Of a stretch of DNA of 64,000 nt, positions 1 through 8,824 are shown in pieces. The stretch comes from an uncultured Paraprevotella sp. Lineage in GTDB: Bacteria; Bacteroidota; Bacteroidia; Bacteroidales; Bacteroidaceae. Numbering within the stretch: the stretch's first letter is position 1; each line of letters opens with the position of its first letter. The notes below the pieces were generated by a model. It saw only the letters and a program-made list of their open reading frames with translations. It ran no database searches and had not been told where the DNA came from. Position numbers and translations under genes: made by a program. The stretch lies in NCBI GenBank assembly GCA_900548345.1, contig URKA01000002.1, positions 62,001-126,000 of the forward strand, in the 5' to 3' direction.

Positions 1-762
1 TGGCAGTATGCCACGGGATGCCGCATGCCCCGCAAACCGGGCAGCACTTATTTTGTGGATACGCCCACCGGATTGTATAACGCCATGATAGCCCCTTTGC
101 GCGATTACGCCATCCGCGGTGCCGTGTGGTATCAGGGAGAGTCGAATGTGGGAAATCCCAGGCCTTATCAAGGTTATCTGGAAGCCATGACGGATGAATG
201 GCGCAGGCAGTTCGGCCGCAGGTTCCCGCTGGTCATCGTGCAGCTGGCAGGCTTTCAGCAACGTCACGACCGTCCGGTGGAGACCAACCAGGCGGTGCTT
301 CGTGAGGCGCAGCGTATGGCAGCCCTCAGCATCCGGAACGCAGCTTTGGCTACGGCCATCGACATAGGCGAATGGAACGACATCCATCCCCAGAACAAGA
401 AGGAGCTGGGGCGTCGCGTGGCCTTGCAGATGCGCCGCATGGCCTATAAGGAGAAAGGGCCGGTGGCTTCCGGGCCGATGCCGTTGAAGGCCTGCCGGAA
501 GGCGGGACAGGTGGTTGTGACATTCGACCGGACAACCGGCGTGCTGCGCCCGGACGGCGACTTGAAGAGCATCGCGTTGGCGGCATCGGACGGCAAGTAT
601 GTATGGGCAAAAGCCCGGACGGAAGGCGAACACCGCATCGTGGCGGACATTCCGGAGGGCATGGAGCCGGTGAGTGTGCGATATGCCTGGGACGATAATC
701 CGGAATGTACGATATACAACCTCGAAGGCTTGCCAGCCCCGTCCTTCATGCTGTCGCTATGA
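1..762 (+). CDS. SGNH-type acetylesterase (sialate O-acetylesterase-like), 3' part
   Basis: The reading frame is open from the first base, so the 5' end lies outside the window; the first ATG at 25 is internal. The visible part has the block-III-like motif VWYQGESNVGN and, later, the D-x-x-H pair in NDIHPQNKKELGRR. Both are typical of the SGNH sialate-O-acetylesterase-like family, which removes acetyl esters from glycans. The last ~90 residues look like a beta-sandwich tail. It sits 119 bases upstream of the HTCS gene on the same strand, and the neighbourhood suggests an acetylxylan substrate (inference). A signal peptide and the nucleophile Ser would be in the missing N-terminal part. Confidence 0.85.
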   Translation, partial: WQYATGCRMPRKPGSTYFVDTPTGLYNAMIAPLRDYAIRGAVWYQGESNVGNPRPYQGYLEAMTDEWRRQFGRRFPLVIVQLAGFQQRHDRPVETNQAVLREAQRMAALSIRNAALATAIDIGEWNDIHPQNKKELGRRVALQMRRMAYKEKGPVASGPMPLKACRKAGQVVVTFDRTTGVLRPDGDLKSIALAASDGKYVWAKARTEGEHRIVADIPEGMEPVSVRYAWDDNPECTIYNLEGLPAPSFMLSL

Positions 763-827
763 ACGGATAATCGGGGGAACGGAATGAAAAAGTAGGATTA
801 TTATACATGTCCGAATGGTTTTTTCTA

Positions 828-863
828 TATATTTGTGTAGTGCTTCCATGCACAACACAAATA
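828..863 (+). promoter_or_regulatory. Candidate promoter -7 box and inverted repeat upstream of the HTCS gene
   Basis: TATATTTG at 828-835 fits the Bacteroides -7 consensus TAnnTTTG. It overlaps an inverted repeat: left arm TATTTGTGTAGTGC (830-843), 6-base spacer, right arm GCACAACACAAATA (850-863), matching at 13 of 14 positions. The repeat straddles the expected transcription start, so it could be an operator or a leader hairpin. No convincing -33 TTTG is present at normal spacing. Confidence 0.4.
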
Positions 864-881
864 TTTGCAACCGATTGATAT

Positions 882-3800
882 ATGATAAACACGTTGAATA
901 TGCACAAGACAAGACTGGTGGCTTGTCTTGTAATCAGTCTCTTAGCTATTTTCCGGCTTGACGCCCAGGAAGTCTATTCCTTTACATCGGATTCGGATTT
1001 GTCGAACACCTGTATCAACTCCATTACGGAAGACAGCCGGAAAAATGTGTGGATATGTACGCGTAACGGGTTGAACCGTTTCGACGGTGTCAAGATGAAC
1101 ATCTACCAGTCCCGTCCCGAAACGGAATCTTCGTTGAAGAACGATGTAGTCATGTGTGTGCTTGATGTCGGGCGTGAAGGTGTGCTGGTGGGGCTTGACG
1201 TAGGGGTGCAGCTATATTCCTATTATAGGGATGACTTTACAGACCTTCCTTTGCTTGCCGTCAACGGCGATACCGTCCGTGCGCACGTTATCTCGATGGT
1301 GCGCACGCATGATGATGAAGTCTATGTCTGCACGGCGGGATACGGTTTGTATAAGTTGCAACGCGACACACACGGATGCGCGCATTTCAATGAAATATCC
1401 CATTCGTATAAGGCTAATCCCGTCAGGATGATGGAAGATTCCCGCAAGAATCTGTGGGTGATAGACTCGGACGGCAATATCTACAGGAAGACAGACGGGC
1501 ATATATCCATGATGGACAACGTGCCCGAAGCCGGTGAACTTTGCGAGAGCTCTTCCGGACAGATTTATCTGTCGACAACCCATCGTGGCCTGTACCGTTA
1601 TGCGGAGAAAGAAGGCCGTTTTGTGTATACGGGTGTAGGCGGCAATTATATCATCTCGTCCATACGTCCCGGTGCGGAGGGCGAGGTCATGGTGGCCACG
1701 GACGGCGGAGGATTGAATATATATGATGAGTTGACGGGCCGTCTGACCAAGAGCAACATCAGCACATACGAGTATAACCTGACCAGCTCCAACGTGAAGG
1801 CGGCCATGATAGACTCGAACGGCAATTTATGGGTAGGTGTATATTGGAAGGGAGTGCTTGTGCTGCCCACCATCAGGTCGGGCTTCAATTACATAGGCCG
1901 CCGTTCCGTGCTGAAAAACACCATCGGCACCAATTGCGTGACGGCTTTGGCCGAGGACGGGACCGGCAACCTGTGGGTGGCCACCGACCATTGCGGCATA
2001 TACCATCTGACCCACGACGGTATGAGCAGCGTCCATTTCAAACCCGGTGAAGCGGAGGGCATGCCTTCTACCGTAATGGCCATCCATGAAGATTCCGAAG
2101 GTACATTGTGGTTGGGCACTTCCTATTCGGGCGTGATGCGGATGGACAAGAAAACCGGAAGATGCACCCCTTTTTCCTCCATCGTGAAAGGGGGAAGCGA
2201 GATACGCAACTGCTACGATATGGTGGAAGACGGTTACGGACGTCTGTGGTTTGCCACGATGGGCAAGGGCGTTTTCTGCTACAATCTGAAGACCCATGCG
2301 CTGAGCCACTATAAAGGATTGAAGAACAATGCCATCAGCTATCCTTACGAGATAGTGTCCAATCCTTATGTGAACAAATTGTTCATACATGACGACAAAC
2401 TGTATCTCGGCACTTCCGATGGTCTGGAGAAGTTCGACCTGAACGGCGGAAAGATGATAAAGGCGGAAGGTAAGTATTGTGCGGGATATATCATCAAGGA
2501 TATCGGGGTGGATTCCAAGGGGATATTGTGGTTTGGCTCTGGAAACGGGCTGGTGCGCTTCAATCCTCAGACTGGCGAGAAGAAAGTCTACAATTCTTCC
2601 GACGGGCTGTCCGACAATACGGTGAAAAGCCTCGAAATATGCCCCGAAGGGAAAATCTGGATGGGAACCGACAATGGTATTTCCAGTTTCAACCTTTCTA
2701 CGGGGACGTTCGAGAATTACTATGCCATGGACGGACTGCAAGGGAACGAATTCAGTGCCAATGCATCATTGTTGATGAACGGTAATCTCTATTTCGGAGG
2801 CATCAACGGGCTGGTGTACTTCCGTTCCTCCGAGGTGGGGAAAAACACGTTGGGGCAGGTCGACCTCCGTGTGGTGGACTTCTATGTCAACGGAAAGGCT
2901 GTCCATCAGGGCGATTATTCGGGCAGTTACCTGATTATGAATGGATGGACACCGGAAGTCAAGAACTTCAATCTGGCACATTTCGACAACACTTTCAGTG
3001 TGGAACTGGTGGTCATGAATGCCATCCATCCCCGTGTGACCTATTCCTATTGTCTGAACAACGGAGACTGGAAAACACTGGAGAACGGGCAGAACCGCAT
3101 TACCTTTACAGGCATGGATCCCGGAACCTACCGCCTTCGTATCAAGGCGGAAGCATACGGGAGTGTATCCGATGTGAAGGAGATTTGTGTGGTGATACAT
3201 CCCGTATGGTATTTCTCCACATTGGCCAAGTTCATCTATTTCCTTCTGTTCCTTTTCCTGTGTTATATTGCCATCCGGCAGTTCAGGGAGCATTATCGTG
3301 CCAAAAGGATTCTGGAAGAACACCGTCATGTGGAGGAACTGAACGATGCGCGCATACAGTTTTTCATGAACATCAGTCATGAGATACGTACACCGATGTC
3401 ACTTATCCTCAGTCCGCTGATGAAGTTGATGAAGAACGACAAGGAGGAGGAGCGGCAGCGCAGCTATTCTCTCATCTATCAGAATGCGCAGCGTATCCTG
3501 CGGCTTATCAACCAGCTTATGGACGCCCGAAAGATAGAGAAAGGACAGTTCTCCTTAAAATATAATAAGGTGGAACTGGTCGGATTCATCAATAACCTTT
3601 ACGAACTGTTTGAGGGAACGGCGCATGCCCGCAACATAGATTTCACGTTTGTACACGCCATGGAACGCATGGAGGTATGTATCGACCCGCAAAACTTCGA
3701 CAAAGTCATCATGAACCTGTTGTCGAATGCATTCAAGTTCACGCCGGACGGCGGATGTGTGACCATCGAACTGAAAGACACGGACGGGGCACACCATGTC

Positions 3801-4973
3801 ATGCAAGATTTCGTATTGAGCGTGACGGATACGGGAGTGGGAGTGCCCGACAAGGATAAATCCAGGATTTTCCGACGTTTCTATTCGGGGAACTATGGGA
3901 GTGATTATGTAGGTACGGGCATCGGGCTGAATCTGACCAAACTTTTGGTGGAATTGCATGAAGGCTCCATCGAAGCGAAGGACAATCCGGCCGGAAAAGG
4001 AACTTCGTTCATCGTGCGTATGCCTAAGAGGCAGGACGACCTGAAGGACATGGAAATAGAGGAGTTTATAGCCAAACAGACCCCGGAAGAAACCATAGAG
4101 AAAGAACGGACGTGGGGTACAGAGGCAGAGGTTCAGAACGGAAAGCGCTCGGACAAACACTACAATGTGCTGATTGTGGAAGATGACGTGCCCATCCGCC
4201 GCTACTTGCACGGCGAGTTTGCATCCCATTATTATGTGGACGAATGCGCCAACGGACAAGAGGCGTGGGATTATATCATCAAGAATGCCGGAAAGGTGGA
4301 CCTGGTGGTCAGCGATGTGATGATGCCTTTGATGGACGGTACGGAACTGTGCCGGAAAATCAAGGAGAGTTATAACACGAACCATATCCCGGTTATCCTG
4401 CTTACGGCCATGAGCGATGACGCCGCCAGGCTGAAGGGACTGGAAATAGGGGCGGATGCCTATATCTCCAAACCCTTCAATATGGAGATTCTTTTCCAGA
4501 CAGCTGAAAACCTGTTGGTCAGCCGCAGGATGTTGCAAGGCAAATATTCGCTTGCAGCCCGTTCGGAAGAGAAAATCGACAATGTCAAGTTGCAGTCGGC
4601 TGACGAACAGCTGATGGAGCGCATCATGAAGGTCATGAACGATAATCTGGCCAACTCGGAACTCAGTGTGGAGGATATTGCAGACAAGATTTGTCTCAGC
4701 CGTGTACACTTCCATCGGAAACTGAAGGAACTGACGGGGATGACGCCTCGTGATTTCCTGAAAAACATACGTCTTACGCAAGCCGCCAAGTTGTTGTCGG
4801 AGAAACATCTGGATATTACCGATGTGAGCATAGCCACAGGATTCAAGTCGGTCTCCACCTTCTCCACATGTTTCAAGGCGGCCTACGGCATGCCTCCCAC
4901 CGAGTATATGAAACTCCATTCCGTGTCGTCTGCCGGAAATACGGCGAAGGAGGGTGAGCGTCCCGACTCATAA
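882..4973 (+). CDS. Hybrid two-component system regulator (HTCS)
   Basis: A 1363-residue one-protein signalling system that senses a periplasmic oligosaccharide and activates the nearby PUL. Order: signal peptide (residues ~7-28), about 14 Reg_prop beta-propeller repeats (NLWVGV, GTLWLGT, GKIWMGTDNG and similar), Y_Y_Y domain (~690-770), transmembrane helix (~783-800), HisKA with SHEIRTP (His833), HATPase_c (NLLSNAFKFTP, DTGVGV), receiver domain with SDVMMPLMDG (phospho-acceptor Asp1145), and C-terminal AraC-type HTH (~1250-1345). All key residues are present, so it should be active. Start 882 is kept; ATG 900 is a good alternative that places the signal peptide at the N-terminus. Given the downstream enzymes, the ligand is probably a complex xylan oligosaccharide (inference). 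Confidence 0.97.
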   Translation: MINTLNMHKTRLVACLVISLLAIFRLDAQEVYSFTSDSDLSNTCINSITEDSRKNVWICTRNGLNRFDGVKMNIYQSRPETESSLKNDVVMCVLDVGREGVLVGLDVGVQLYSYYRDDFTDLPLLAVNGDTVRAHVISMVRTHDDEVYVCTAGYGLYKLQRDTHGCAHFNEISHSYKANPVRMMEDSRKNLWVIDSDGNIYRKTDGHISMMDNVPEAGELCESSSGQIYLSTTHRGLYRYAEKEGRFVYTGVGGNYIISSIRPGAEGEVMVATDGGGLNIYDELTGRLTKSNISTYEYNLTSSNVKAAMIDSNGNLWVGVYWKGVLVLPTIRSGFNYIGRRSVLKNTIGTNCVTALAEDGTGNLWVATDHCGIYHLTHDGMSSVHFKPGEAEGMPSTVMAIHEDSEGTLWLGTSYSGVMRMDKKTGRCTPFSSIVKGGSEIRNCYDMVEDGYGRLWFATMGKGVFCYNLKTHALSHYKGLKNNAISYPYEIVSNPYVNKLFIHDDKLYLGTSDGLEKFDLNGGKMIKAEGKYCAGYIIKDIGVDSKGILWFGSGNGLVRFNPQTGEKKVYNSSDGLSDNTVKSLEICPEGKIWMGTDNGISSFNLSTGTFENYYAMDGLQGNEFSANASLLMNGNLYFGGINGLVYFRSSEVGKNTLGQVDLRVVDFYVNGKAVHQGDYSGSYLIMNGWTPEVKNFNLAHFDNTFSVELVVMNAIHPRVTYSYCLNNGDWKTLENGQNRITFTGMDPGTYRLRIKAEAYGSVSDVKEICVVIHPVWYFSTLAKFIYFLLFLFLCYIAIRQFREHYRAKRILEEHRHVEELNDARIQFFMNISHEIRTPMSLILSPLMKLMKNDKEEERQRSYSLIYQNAQRILRLINQLMDARKIEKGQFSLKYNKVELVGFINNLYELFEGTAHARNIDFTFVHAMERMEVCIDPQNFDKVIMNLLSNAFKFTPDGGCVTIELKDTDGAHHVMQDFVLSVTDTGVGVPDKDKSRIFRRFYSGNYGSDYVGTGIGLNLTKLLVELHEGSIEAKDNPAGKGTSFIVRMPKRQDDLKDMEIEEFIAKQTPEETIEKERTWGTEAEVQNGKRSDKHYNVLIVEDDVPIRRYLHGEFASHYYVDECANGQEAWDYIIKNAGKVDLVVSDVMMPLMDGTELCRKIKESYNTNHIPVILLTAMSDDAARLKGLEIGADAYISKPFNMEILFQTAENLLVSRRMLQGKYSLAARSEEKIDNVKLQSADEQLMERIMKVMNDNLANSELSVEDIADKICLSRVHFHRKLKELTGMTPRDFLKNIRLTQAAKLLSEKHLDITDVSIATGFKSVSTFSTCFKAAYGMPPTEYMKLHSVSSAGNTAKEGERPDS

Positions 4974-5001
4974 TGGCACATTGTACACACGGATGTGATA
5001 T

Positions 5002-5036
5002 AAAAAGGCGGAAACGATGGTTTTTCCGCCTTTTTT
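5002..5036 (+). terminator. Rho-independent terminator after the HTCS gene
   Basis: Perfect 13-bp stem AAAAAGGCGGAAA (5002-5014) and TTTCCGCCTTTTT (5023-5035) with an 8-base loop, ending in a T run, 28 bases after the HTCS stop codon. Confidence 0.85.
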
Positions 5037-5048
5037 AGGTCAAATGTT

Positions 5049-5075
5049 TCAAATCAGCAAATATTTGTGATTTGA
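5049..5075 (+). promoter_or_regulatory. 27-bp near-perfect palindrome upstream of the GH5-GH43 operon
   Basis: TCAAATCA and TGATTTGA flank the 10-bp palindrome CAAATATTTG (5058-5067); the whole is symmetric apart from a one-base offset. It lies 73 bases before the chosen start of the first operon gene, in the gap after the HTCS terminator. The same CAAATATTTG occurs at 858-867 before the HTCS gene. This is the best candidate in the window for an HTCS or other PUL regulator binding site (inference). Confidence 0.45.
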
Positions 5076-5147
5076 CAATAATATGTATAGACGGAATTTG
5101 TTTTTCTTTGCATGAATCATTTTGTTAATTCAACAATAAGACATAAT

Positions 5148-8100
5148 ATGAAAAACAAAAGACGCTTTTTATTTCTGGTGGGACTGCTGTTGCTGGCAAT
5201 CCCTTCCGGGGCGCAGTACGGACAGACGCCCCCATTGCATGTGGACGGGAAATACCTGAAAGACCCGCACGGAAATGTGGTCAATCTGCATGGCGTGATG
5301 GACACCCCCAATCCTTATTTCAATAATTACCGGTGGGGAAATACATGCGACAATACGACAATCACGAAATGCAAGACTTATTTCACGAAACTTTTTACGG
5401 CCATTACCGACAAGTCCTCCGGTGCATGGTGCAATATCTTCCGCCTGCATCTGGACCCTTGCTGGACCAACGACCCTAATAAACCGCAGACCGGAGACGA
5501 AACCGGCGAGGCGAATATCAGCCGTTACAGTTCCGTCCGCCTGCGGAATTATCTGAAACTGCTGTTTGTTCCCATAGCCAGGTCGGCTGTAGGTAAGGGA
5601 CTGTATGTGGTGATGCGTCCGCCCGGCGTATGTCCCAAGACCATTCAGGTGGGAGGCGAATACCAGCAATACCTGCTCGACGTATGGGACAACGTCAGTA
5701 AGAATGCCGACGTACGGGCATACGCCGGCCAGATTTCATTGGAGCTGGCCAATGAGCCGATACAGTGTCTGGCTGCGGACGGGACGGAATCCGCATCGGC
5801 CCTGCACGATTTCTTTCAACCCATCGTCGACAAGATTCGCGCCAACGGCTTTACCGGTATCATCTGGATTCCGGGAACATCCTATCAGTCCAACTACAGG
5901 GCTTATGCAGCCCATCCCATAGAGGGATATAATATAGGATATGCGGTGCATGTCTATCCAGGATGGTACGGCGCGAGTGACGACAGTTACAACCATAGCA
6001 GCTTTATCACCCAGTTCGGCAATGCAGTACCGGTGGCACAGACGCATCCCATCCTTATCTCGGAGGTGGACTGGAGTCCGGAGAAAGAAGGAGAGGGCAA
6101 ATATAACGAATTCGGAGAGTGGGTGCCTGCCAACCATGGCACGTGGGGTACGGCCAGCACATCCAAATGGGGGAATGCCTATAAGGCCGTGCTGGATTAT
6201 TACGGCAACATCAGCATGACCTTGACCGGTACCGCCGATTACATCGATATCGACGCCTATATCAATAACAAGAAAGTGGTTCCGGCTTTCGACGGAAACC
6301 CGGAATGCTGTGCACAGGCCTGTTTCGACTGGTATCGGGACTATGCACAAGTAGATGCCCCCCGTCCGGCCTTTACGCGCCAATGGACGGCGGATAACGG
6401 AGACGGTACTTTCACCAATCCGTTGCTCAATGCGGATTTTCCCGACCCTGACATTATCCGTGTGGATGATACCTATTATATGGTGAGCACCACGATGTTC
6501 TATTTTCCGGGAGCTACGATATTGAAATCGAAAGACCTCGTCAACTGGGAGTATTGTTCCAACCCGTTACAGCAAATCAACAGTTCCGACCCCTATAACC
6601 TGCAAAACGGATATAACCATTATGCCAAAGGGCAGTGGGCCGCCAGCCTGAAATACCATGACGGCAAGTTCTATCTGCATTTCATCGCGTTCAATCATGA
6701 AAACTTCCAGGACGGAGGAGACTTCCTGTTGACGGTAGAGAATCCGGAAGGTACATGGGAGATGCGCAAACTGGATGGCTTCTATTATGACGCCGGACTG
6801 CTGTTTGACGATGGAGAGAACGGCACGGGAAATACCTATATCGCATACGGCATAGGGGATATCAGCGTCACGCAACTTGATGAAGATTTCAAGGCCGTAC
6901 GCACAGAGAAGGTCATCAGCGTGGGGAATGGATGTGAGGGCAGTCACATGTATCATATAGGAAACTATTATTATATCTATGCCACATACGGAGGTACGGA
7001 GGGCAGTCAGACCATATTCCGTTCCACATCACCCTTTGGTCCTTATGAGGAACATGAAGGACGTATCTTCGAGAAACAGGGTATTCACCAGGGAGGACTT
7101 GTGCAGACACAAACCGGAGAGTGGTGGACCATTCTCTTCAAGGATGCGGGTACCATAGGGCGTATCCCGTATCTGGAGCCTGTGGAGTGGGTAGACGGAT
7201 GGCCTGTCTTGGGAAATGCCGGAAGGGATGTGAGCGAAGGCGGTGCTTCGTACACCAAACCCAATGTGGGGACATCCTATCCGAAGTCTTATTTGCCCAC
7301 GAACGACACCTTCACGCAGCCGTCCCTCGGTATGCAGTGGCAATGGAATCATAATCCCGATGCTTCCTGCTGGTCGCTGTTCGCAAGGCCCGGACATCTT
7401 CGTCTTTATACGGCTTCGGTGACGGATAATCTGAAACAGGCACGGGGTATGCTGACTCAGCGCATGTGGGGCTATAACCCGGCCGGGACGGATGCGAACA
7501 GCTATACGGATACTTACGGAACGGCATCTTTTGACCTTTCGGGCATGCAGGATGGTGATGTGTGCGGGCTTTGTGTCTTCCAGGACCCTTATGGCTACGT
7601 GGGAGTGAAAATGGAGAACGGACGCCGGCAAATCGTACAGTATCGCAGCAGTTACGAACAAAACGGAACGGTGACAGACGCGGTGGAGATTGAAGGTGCT
7701 GAAGTGGGTGAGCAGGTGTTCCTGCGTGCAGTGGCTGATTTCGGAACCAATAAAGTAAGATTCTATTTTAGCGAGGATAATATGAATTATCAGCCTGTCG
7801 GAGAGGAAATGACCATGCGTTACACTTTGAATGTCTTTACGGGAAACCGTTTCGGCTTGTTTAATTATGCTACAGTGGAGCGTGGAGGTTATGTGGATAT
7901 TGACTGGTTTTCAACGGAACCCGAATATAGTGAGGAACGTTATTATGCGGAAGGAACTCTGACTACGTTTACAGAAGACGACCTGACCATGAGTGAATTG
8001 AGAACCGGCGCTACGGAACTGAACCTATTGTTGGCAGATAAGGCGGCATTGGACATGACTGCGGTTTTCCGTTCCGGCCGTACGGACGATGTGGCAGCAT

Positions 8101-8813
8101 TGTGCAGCTATGAGATATCCAATCCTAACATTATTTCCATCGAAGGGGGATATGTCAAGGGGATGACGGAAGGTGTGGCCGATGTGACGGCAAGTTATAC
8201 GGATTTCATGGGGCAGACGATGTCGGTGAATTTCAGGGTTGTCGTGGCGGCATTTCCATTGACTTCGACAGGGTTCAATCCTTCCATTTACGCCACGGGT
8301 AAGTTTGTGGAGAATACCGGTGCATTCACATCCGGACAATATGGATTCGGCGGATGGCAATATGGTGCGGGACTGGACTTGTCGGCATACAAATATGTGG
8401 TGGTGCGTCTGAGCCGTTCGGCTACGTGCAGTCCGTCATTCCGTCTGTTTGATGCCACCAGCTATTGGTCCACTCCTTACATGCGTGATATGGGCACATC
8501 AAAGGAAGCCGTCATCGACCTGAAGAATATGAAAAAGTCGGATGGGACTTATTGTGACCCCTCTCATATTTATATAGCCGGATTCTGGACCATGGGCGGT
8601 AGTCCCGTATATATTAAAGAGGTGTTCCTGAGCAATGACGGAAAGACACCTGTTCATATTGAGCAGGCGGCGGAAGAAGGGCTTACGGTGGTTTCCGAAA
8701 CTTATTATACGCTTTCCGGGCAGAAGGTTTCAGAGCCTTTCCGTGGCATGAACATTGTCCGTCAGACATTTTCTGACGGTAGTGTACGCAGTGTAAAACG
8801 TTTGATTAAATAA
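5148..8813 (+). CDS. Secreted GH5-GH43 fusion xylanolytic enzyme
   Basis: A 1221-residue two-enzyme protein. ATG 5148 is chosen over 5112 because it begins the signal peptide (MKNKRRFLFLVGLLLLA, cut near SGA-Q). Residues ~30-400 are a GH5-type TIM barrel with acid/base Glu203 (LELANEPIQ) and nucleophile Glu306 (ILISEVDWS). Residues ~420-720 are a GH43 five-bladed propeller (base Asp433 in FPDPDI; ENGTGNTY and CEGSHMY near the other acidic residues), then a CBM91-like beta-sandwich (QWQWNHNPD). A Big_2-like domain (~940-1030), a further beta-sandwich and a tail YYTLSGQKV...GMNIVRQ follow. The GH43-CBM91 half closely resembles the next gene. Likely endo-cleavage of decorated xylan plus arabinofuranose or xylose removal; specificity is inferred. 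Confidence 0.93.
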   Translation: MKNKRRFLFLVGLLLLAIPSGAQYGQTPPLHVDGKYLKDPHGNVVNLHGVMDTPNPYFNNYRWGNTCDNTTITKCKTYFTKLFTAITDKSSGAWCNIFRLHLDPCWTNDPNKPQTGDETGEANISRYSSVRLRNYLKLLFVPIARSAVGKGLYVVMRPPGVCPKTIQVGGEYQQYLLDVWDNVSKNADVRAYAGQISLELANEPIQCLAADGTESASALHDFFQPIVDKIRANGFTGIIWIPGTSYQSNYRAYAAHPIEGYNIGYAVHVYPGWYGASDDSYNHSSFITQFGNAVPVAQTHPILISEVDWSPEKEGEGKYNEFGEWVPANHGTWGTASTSKWGNAYKAVLDYYGNISMTLTGTADYIDIDAYINNKKVVPAFDGNPECCAQACFDWYRDYAQVDAPRPAFTRQWTADNGDGTFTNPLLNADFPDPDIIRVDDTYYMVSTTMFYFPGATILKSKDLVNWEYCSNPLQQINSSDPYNLQNGYNHYAKGQWAASLKYHDGKFYLHFIAFNHENFQDGGDFLLTVENPEGTWEMRKLDGFYYDAGLLFDDGENGTGNTYIAYGIGDISVTQLDEDFKAVRTEKVISVGNGCEGSHMYHIGNYYYIYATYGGTEGSQTIFRSTSPFGPYEEHEGRIFEKQGIHQGGLVQTQTGEWWTILFKDAGTIGRIPYLEPVEWVDGWPVLGNAGRDVSEGGASYTKPNVGTSYPKSYLPTNDTFTQPSLGMQWQWNHNPDASCWSLFARPGHLRLYTASVTDNLKQARGMLTQRMWGYNPAGTDANSYTDTYGTASFDLSGMQDGDVCGLCVFQDPYGYVGVKMENGRRQIVQYRSSYEQNGTVTDAVEIEGAEVGEQVFLRAVADFGTNKVRFYFSEDNMNYQPVGEEMTMRYTLNVFTGNRFGLFNYATVERGGYVDIDWFSTEPEYSEERYYAEGTLTTFTEDDLTMSELRTGATELNLLLADKAALDMTAVFRSGRTDDVAALCSYEISNPNIISIEGGYVKGMTEGVADVTASYTDFMGQTMSVNFRVVVAAFPLTSTGFNPSIYATGKFVENTGAFTSGQYGFGGWQYGAGLDLSAYKYVVVRLSRSATCSPSFRLFDATSYWSTPYMRDMGTSKEAVIDLKNMKKSDGTYCDPSHIYIAGFWTMGGSPVYIKEVFLSNDGKTPVHIEQAAEEGLTVVSETYYTLSGQKVSEPFRGMNIVRQTFSDGSVRSVKRLIK

Positions 8814-8824
8814 AGAATCGTCTC

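Noticed and set aside
3555..4919. Long - strand frame (454 codons) opposite the HTCS gene, and similar long antisense frames at 34964-36397 and 42294-43415
   Set aside because: They lie fully opposite genes with clear domain content; their translations show no family motif, signal peptide or start context.
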